64,000 bases of DNA, taken from Berkiella sp964496435. Its GTDB lineage: Bacteria; Pseudomonadota; Gammaproteobacteria; Berkiellales; Berkiellaceae. Positions 60,173-64,000 of this stretch are shown here, piece by piece; positions within the stretch are counted from its first letter, which is position 1, and each line of letters starts with the position of its first letter. The position numbers were made by a program, and so were the translations under genes. Under the pieces are notes generated by a model. That model did no database searches and was not told the DNA's origin. It saw only the letters and a program-made list of their open reading frames with translations. The stretch covers positions 1 through 64,000 of the forward strand of contig CAZBZP010000015.1 of assembly GCA_964496435.1 (NCBI GenBank). The letters are read 5' to 3'.

Positions 60173-61792
60173 ATGTCATTGCTACACCCTGATTTTAATC
60201 AGACTTCAACTGATCATTGGCAAGCGTTAATTTTATTTAACCTTTATCGCGTCGTATTAGCCATCGGCTTTGTAGCCATCGTCCTTTTTCATGTTGAAGT
60301 GAGCTTTGTTGGTGTCTTTGATGAAAATATTTATAGCAAAGTTACCGTATCCTACTTAATCGCGAGCATTTGTTTTTTTTGGATCTCTCTTTTTATTCGA
60401 AAAAATTATGGTTTGCAAGCCAATGGCCCGATATTTGTCGATATCATTTCTATCATTTTAATTATGCATGCCTGTGGCGGTGTTGTTTCGGGGATTGGTA
60501 TTTTGCTTATTGTCAGCATTGCCGCCCATAGCTTAATCATGCCAGGTAAAACATCCTTTTTAAGTGCTGCAACAGCTACCCTTGGTTTGCTTATTCAACA
60601 AAGTTATACCGTTTTAACACAAGATAATCCTACCAGCGTTTATACCCAAGCGGGATTGTTAGGTTTAGCTATATTTGTCACTTCTTGTGTGACTAATTTT
60701 TTGTCTTTACGGATCAGAAAGAGCCAACTCATTGTTAAAGACCAAGCACAACAGTTGGCCACCTCTCAACAATTAAATGCTTACATTGTCTCTGCCATGA
60801 ACGCTGGCGTGCTTGTCTTAGATAACAACGAGAACATTCGTCTTATCAATTTGGCAGCCATAAAATTGCTTGGCTTAAGTAGCGAGAAGCAATTCACTCA
60901 CCTTCAGGATTTACCTACGATTTTTGTCGATTCGGTTCATACAAATAAAAAGCAAGGCAAAACCATCGGATCGCGCCAAATGGCTGAAAATTGCCCTGAA
61001 GTACGATTGAGTTTCCATCCTCTTGGGCAACCATTGCCCATGGGTGAGCTTATATTCATTTTTAATGCAGCAGAAGAAACCCAACAAGCCCAAGATCTTA
61101 AACTAGCCTCTTTAGGCCACTTAACCGCCAATATTGCGCATGAACTAAGAAACCCCTTAGGTGCTGCTAGCCATGCAGCACAATTGGTGGCTGAATCGAA
61201 TGCTTTAAGCGAAGAAGATTATCAATTGGTCAAAATGATCAAAGATTCTTGCGATAGAATGAATGTGGTTATTCAAAACGTACTGTCCCTTTCTGGGCGC
61301 AAAGCGTCCTTGCGACAGGAAATCAATCTTATTCCCTGGTTAGAACAGTTTATACAAAACTTGGTTATCCCCCAGATCCCCAATCCAAAAATTCATTTAA
61401 GCTTTGAAAGAGATGATATTGTTGTTCATGTTGACCCAAGCCAATTAACGCAAATTTTGATTATTCTTTGCGAAAATGGTTTACGTTATAGTTTAAGGCA
61501 CATTAACGAGGCCCTCTTACAACTAAAAATTAAAACAACCCCAGCAAATGATGCTATTTTAATAGATGTGATAGATCATGGCGAAGGCGTACCTGCACAG
61601 ATTGCCAAACACATTTTTGAGCCATTTTTTACCACTGAACAAACAGGTTCAGGGCTGGGTTTATATATTGCCAAAGAACTGAGCCAAATGAATGGTGCAA
61701 GATTAACGCACAATGCTGTTAGTGAGGGTTATCAATTTCGCATCACTATACCTTATCAGGAGACTTCATCGTGGCACAACCCACAGCCTTAG
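60173..61792 (+). CDS. pilS: Sensor histidine kinase PilS
   Basis: Sensor for type IV pilus gene expression. Six hydrophobic helices in residues about 20-190, a PAS-like region (VSAMNAGVLVLDNNENIRLI), the phosphorylated histidine in NIAHELRNPLGAASHAA, and an ATPase domain with NGLRYS, DHGEGVP and GSGLGLYIAKE. 539 residues, normal. AAGGAC precedes the ATG. Overlaps pilR by 22 bases. Confidence 0.92.
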   Translation: MSLLHPDFNQTSTDHWQALILFNLYRVVLAIGFVAIVLFHVEVSFVGVFDENIYSKVTVSYLIASICFFWISLFIRKNYGLQANGPIFVDIISIILIMHACGGVVSGIGILLIVSIAAHSLIMPGKTSFLSAATATLGLLIQQSYTVLTQDNPTSVYTQAGLLGLAIFVTSCVTNFLSLRIRKSQLIVKDQAQQLATSQQLNAYIVSAMNAGVLVLDNNENIRLINLAAIKLLGLSSEKQFTHLQDLPTIFVDSVHTNKKQGKTIGSRQMAENCPEVRLSFHPLGQPLPMGELIFIFNAAEETQQAQDLKLASLGHLTANIAHELRNPLGAASHAAQLVAESNALSEEDYQLVKMIKDSCDRMNVVIQNVLSLSGRKASLRQEINLIPWLEQFIQNLVIPQIPNPKIHLSFERDDIVVHVDPSQLTQILIILCENGLRYSLRHINEALLQLKIKTTPANDAILIDVIDHGEGVPAQIAKHIFEPFFTTEQTGSGLGLYIAKELSQMNGARLTHNAVSEGYQFRITIPYQETSSWHNPQP

Positions 61793-63105
61793 TAATTGAT
61801 GATGAACCAGATATTTGCCAGCTGCTTGAAATAACATTAAATCGAATGTCCATCCATACCATGCGGGCATCCAATTTGCATCAAGCAAAAGAAATATTAA
61901 AAACCAAAACGATTAATTTATGCTTAACGGATATGCGCTTGCCTGATGGTGACGGTTTAGATCTTGTTAGCTTTGTGCAAGATAATTACCCGGATGTACC
62001 TATTGCGGTTATCACTGCCCACGGCAATATGGAAACAGCTATCCGCGCCTTAAAACAAGGGGCTTTTGATTTTATTTCAAAACCGATTGATTTACCTAGT
62101 TTACGCGATATTGTGTCTGTTGCCTTAAAATTGAATGATTCCTCAACGGCAATGCAAACAGATCTTATCGTTGGCGAATCACTCATGGTTCAAACGATGA
62201 GGCAAAAAATTGCCAAACTTTCTCGCAGCCAAGCACCTATTTATATCTCTGGCGCTTCAGGAACAGGTAAAGAACTTGTAGCAAAAATTATTCATCAAAC
62301 GGGCGCAAGACGTGAAGGCCCTTTTATTCCTGTTAATTGTGGCGCTATTCCGCAAGAGCTTATGGAAAGCGAATTTTTTGGCCATTTAAAAGGCAGCTTT
62401 AGTGGCGCAACGCATGATAAACAAGGCTTCTTTCAAGCAGCCAATAAAGGAACTTTATTTTTAGATGAGGTTGCTGATCTCCCGCTTGCAATGCAAGTAA
62501 AACTCCTGCGTGCTATTCAAGAAAAAGCAGTTCGCCCGGTGGGCAGCCCAACTGAAATCAGTGTGGATGTCAGAATTTTATGTGCCACTCATAAAGATTT
62601 GCATCACTTGGTGCAACAAAATTTGTTTAGACAAGATTTGTTTTATCGATTAAATGTTATTGAATTAACCGTACCCACATTAAGAGAACGCTTAACCGAT
62701 ATCCCCTTGCTAACGCATCATATATTAGCCAAAATTGCCCAAACGAATAATCAAGCGGTGCCTACCATAGAAGAAGATGCGCTCAAAGCGCTGATGTTAT
62801 ACTCCTTTCCTGGTAACATTCGCGAGCTTGAAAATATTCTAGAACGCGCCTTTACACTCAGTGATGGCAAGAAAATAAGCTTACATGATTTACAAATACC
62901 AACCATTGCATCGCCTCAAACTGCTGATGAAAACGTTAGCTTGGATGATTATCTAATTACCGTTGAAAAGCAAACCATTATCGATGCCTTAGCTAAAACA
63001 CGTGGCAATAAAACACAAGCGGCCAAATTACTTGGCGTGAGTTTTAGAACGCTTCGTTATCGCTTAAAAAAACTGGGTTTAGAAGACGATGAGAGTGCAA
63101 TTTAA
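61771..63105 (+). CDS. pilR: Sigma-54-dependent response regulator PilR
   Basis: Activator of pilin transcription with sigma-54 RNA polymerase. Receiver domain with Asp54 in CLTDMRLPDGDG, AAA+ domain with Walker A GASGTGKE and Walker B LFLDEV, and a Fis-type HTH end (GNKTQAAKLLGVSFRTLRYR). The sigma-54 contact loop reads GSFSGA where GAFTGA or GSFTGA is usual. Start is a GTG at 61771 with AGGAG eight bases upstream. 444 residues. Downstream genes are minor pseudopilins. Confidence 0.93.
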   Translation: MAQPTALVIDDEPDICQLLEITLNRMSIHTMRASNLHQAKEILKTKTINLCLTDMRLPDGDGLDLVSFVQDNYPDVPIAVITAHGNMETAIRALKQGAFDFISKPIDLPSLRDIVSVALKLNDSSTAMQTDLIVGESLMVQTMRQKIAKLSRSQAPIYISGASGTGKELVAKIIHQTGARREGPFIPVNCGAIPQELMESEFFGHLKGSFSGATHDKQGFFQAANKGTLFLDEVADLPLAMQVKLLRAIQEKAVRPVGSPTEISVDVRILCATHKDLHHLVQQNLFRQDLFYRLNVIELTVPTLRERLTDIPLLTHHILAKIAQTNNQAVPTIEEDALKALMLYSFPGNIRELENILERAFTLSDGKKISLHDLQIPTIASPQTADENVSLDDYLITVEKQTIIDALAKTRGNKTQAAKLLGVSFRTLRYRLKKLGLEDDESAI

Positions 63106-63574
63106 TCAAAAAGCCTTTACCTTAATCGAGCTTTTAATCTTAGTGGCGATAATCAGTCTCCTCGTGGTGTTAGCAGACACAAACCTATTTTCACTGTTTG
63201 AAAAACAAAGCACACAAAGCGCCACACAACGATTCTTTGCCGATTTACAATTTGCCCGCAGCGAAGCGATTAAACGCAATCTTCCTGTGCATATATGCCC
63301 CAGCATTGATGGCAAGCAATGTACTGCAAAATGGCAAAACACTTACATTATATTTTTGATAACAAATGATGCGGCTCATGATAACAAGGACATTTTGCGC
63401 GTTAATCGTTTTAGCCATAATCTTAGCGTGACGCACAGCAATCACCCACTTATTACCTATAGGGGCGATGGTTCTTGCTTAACACGTATCACGCTTTGGA
63501 TGCAAAATGGAGCGAGCGCTCAAAAGGTTGTTATTTATGACAGCGGTCGAGCCAGAATAGCGCCTGCTGCTTAA
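63089..63574 (+). CDS. Type IV pilus pseudopilin (GspH/FimT family)
   Basis: Minor pilin that helps start pilus assembly. Short basic leader MRVQFNQKA, then the prepilin motif FTLIELLILVAIISLLVVLA. The residue before the cleavage site is Ala rather than the usual Gly. The remainder has the GspH/FimT pattern (FFADLQFARSEAIKRNLPVHIC, ITYRGDGSC, VIYDSGRARI). 161 residues. The ATG at 63089 lies inside the end of pilR (17-base overlap). Confidence 0.85.
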   Translation: MRVQFNQKAFTLIELLILVAIISLLVVLADTNLFSLFEKQSTQSATQRFFADLQFARSEAIKRNLPVHICPSIDGKQCTAKWQNTYIIFLITNDAAHDNKDILRVNRFSHNLSVTHSNHPLITYRGDGSCLTRITLWMQNGASAQKVVIYDSGRARIAPAA

Positions 63575-63605
63575 TTGTTAGGCCATTTTATGCTATTTAA
63601 TTAGT

Positions 63606-64000
63606 ATGAAATTGATAAAACGCAGCTATGGCTTCACCTTGATGGAACTGATGGTTACTGTTGCAGTAGTCTCCATCGTTGTGTTCTTGGCTGTGCCCGA
63701 TTTTACCTCCATGATGAAAAACAATTCCATTGCCAATACGAGCAATGATTTAATTGCCTCATTAAATTACGCCCGCTCAGAGGCGGTTAAACGTGGCGTT
63801 CCCGTATCCGTGTGTGCCACACAAGATGCAAATTATGCTGCTTGCGGCAGCAATTGGAACTTAGGCTGGCTGGTATTTGTTAATCCAACGGGGGGTTCCT
63901 CATTAAGCAACACAGCAGCAGCGCCTTTGCTTAAAGTACAAACCATTACTGATCAAACAGCCACTATTGCCGCATCAAGCGGCGCAAATATCGCCACCTT
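63606..64000 (+). CDS. Second type IV pilus pseudopilin (GspH/FimU family), cut by window edge
   Basis: From ATG at 63606 the frame is open to the end of the window, about 131 residues. Leader MKLIKRSYG, then FTLMELMVTVAVVSIVVFLA with Gly at the cleavage site, then SNDLIASLNYARSEAVKRGV and a cysteine-containing loop (VSVCATQDANYAACGSNW), GWLVFVNP. The same family as the preceding gene and probably co-transcribed with it. Identity as FimU or FimT cannot be settled without the rest. Confidence 0.85.
   Translation, partial: MKLIKRSYGFTLMELMVTVAVVSIVVFLAVPDFTSMMKNNSIANTSNDLIASLNYARSEAVKRGVPVSVCATQDANYAACGSNWNLGWLVFVNPTGGSSLSNTAAAPLLKVQTITDQTATIAASSGANIAT

Overview
The window looks like chromosome of a host-associated gammaproteobacterium of the order Legionellales. 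It is AT-rich, roughly 40% G+C by eye. Conserved blocks keep gammaproteobacterial order: rplS-trmD-rimM-rpsP beside ffh, purC-bamC-dapA-gcvR-bcp followed by perM-bepA, ybgC-tolQRAB-pal-cpoB, nudB-yebC-ruvCAB, and PP0621-like-pilS-pilR-pseudopilins. The Legionellales signature comes from an orphan IcmD/DotP-like type IVB secretion protein, two outer-membrane proteins of the Legionella Lpg1974 type, an ankyrin protein, and large proteins without obvious relatives that resemble secreted effectors. I cannot name the species. Coxiellaceae, Legionellaceae or a Berkiella-like lineage would all fit.

Layout. 1-7 kb: dsbC (cut), ogt, the ribosomal/tRNA-modification operon, ffh, and the ypjD-yfjD pair. 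7-10.3 kb: a CPBP protease and HAD phosphatase, then a sulfur-stress unit (rhodanese plus AhpD-like protein) divergent from a BigR/YgaV-type repressor over a 30-bp palindrome, then a repeat-rich spacer and tRNA-Ser(CGA). 10.3-12.7 kb: a two-gene surface-glycan-like unit. 12.7-17.6 kb: a complete NAD salvage cluster (nrtR-nadD facing pncA-pncB-nadE) with a candidate NrtR operator between the arms. 17.7-24.3 kb: an unusual basic protein with eukaryotic nuclear-type motifs, a lipoprotein sulfatase, the reverse transsulfuration pair, and two unknown proteins. 24.3-31.6 kb: purC, a miniature bamC, dapA, gcvR, bcp, phoH, perM and bepA. 31.7-36.9 kb: a cluster of four DnaA boxes, an ankyrin protein, a 1062-residue alpha/beta-hydrolase protein and the IcmD-like protein. 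37-41.5 kb: a transaldolase-like enzyme, an amino-acid permease under a TrpR-type operator, and a queuosine-precursor transporter with tRNA-guanine transglycosylase. 41.5-46.9 kb: DUF3757-like protein, duplicated outer-membrane proteins, tRNA-Lys(TTT), a membrane protein, and several repeat families. 46.9-52.2 kb: Tol-Pal. 52.3-56.1 kb: an autotransporter interrupted by one in-frame TGA. 56.4-64 kb: ruv genes, nudB and the PilSR/minor pseudopilin region.

How it fits together. Much of the accessory content points to life on host material: salvage of nicotinamide or nicotinate, queuine or related bases, amino acids, and cysteine from methionine. Envelope maintenance (Tol-Pal, BepA, mini-BamC, DsbC), type IV pili and type IVB secretion supply the surface machinery. 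The most unusual items are the SPxK/NLS-like protein at 17.7 kb, the hydrolase protein at 33 kb, the DnaA-box cluster at 31.7 kb, the interrupted autotransporter and the Tgt with an altered substrate pocket. All functional calls rest on reading motifs and gene order by eye. No database search was run.
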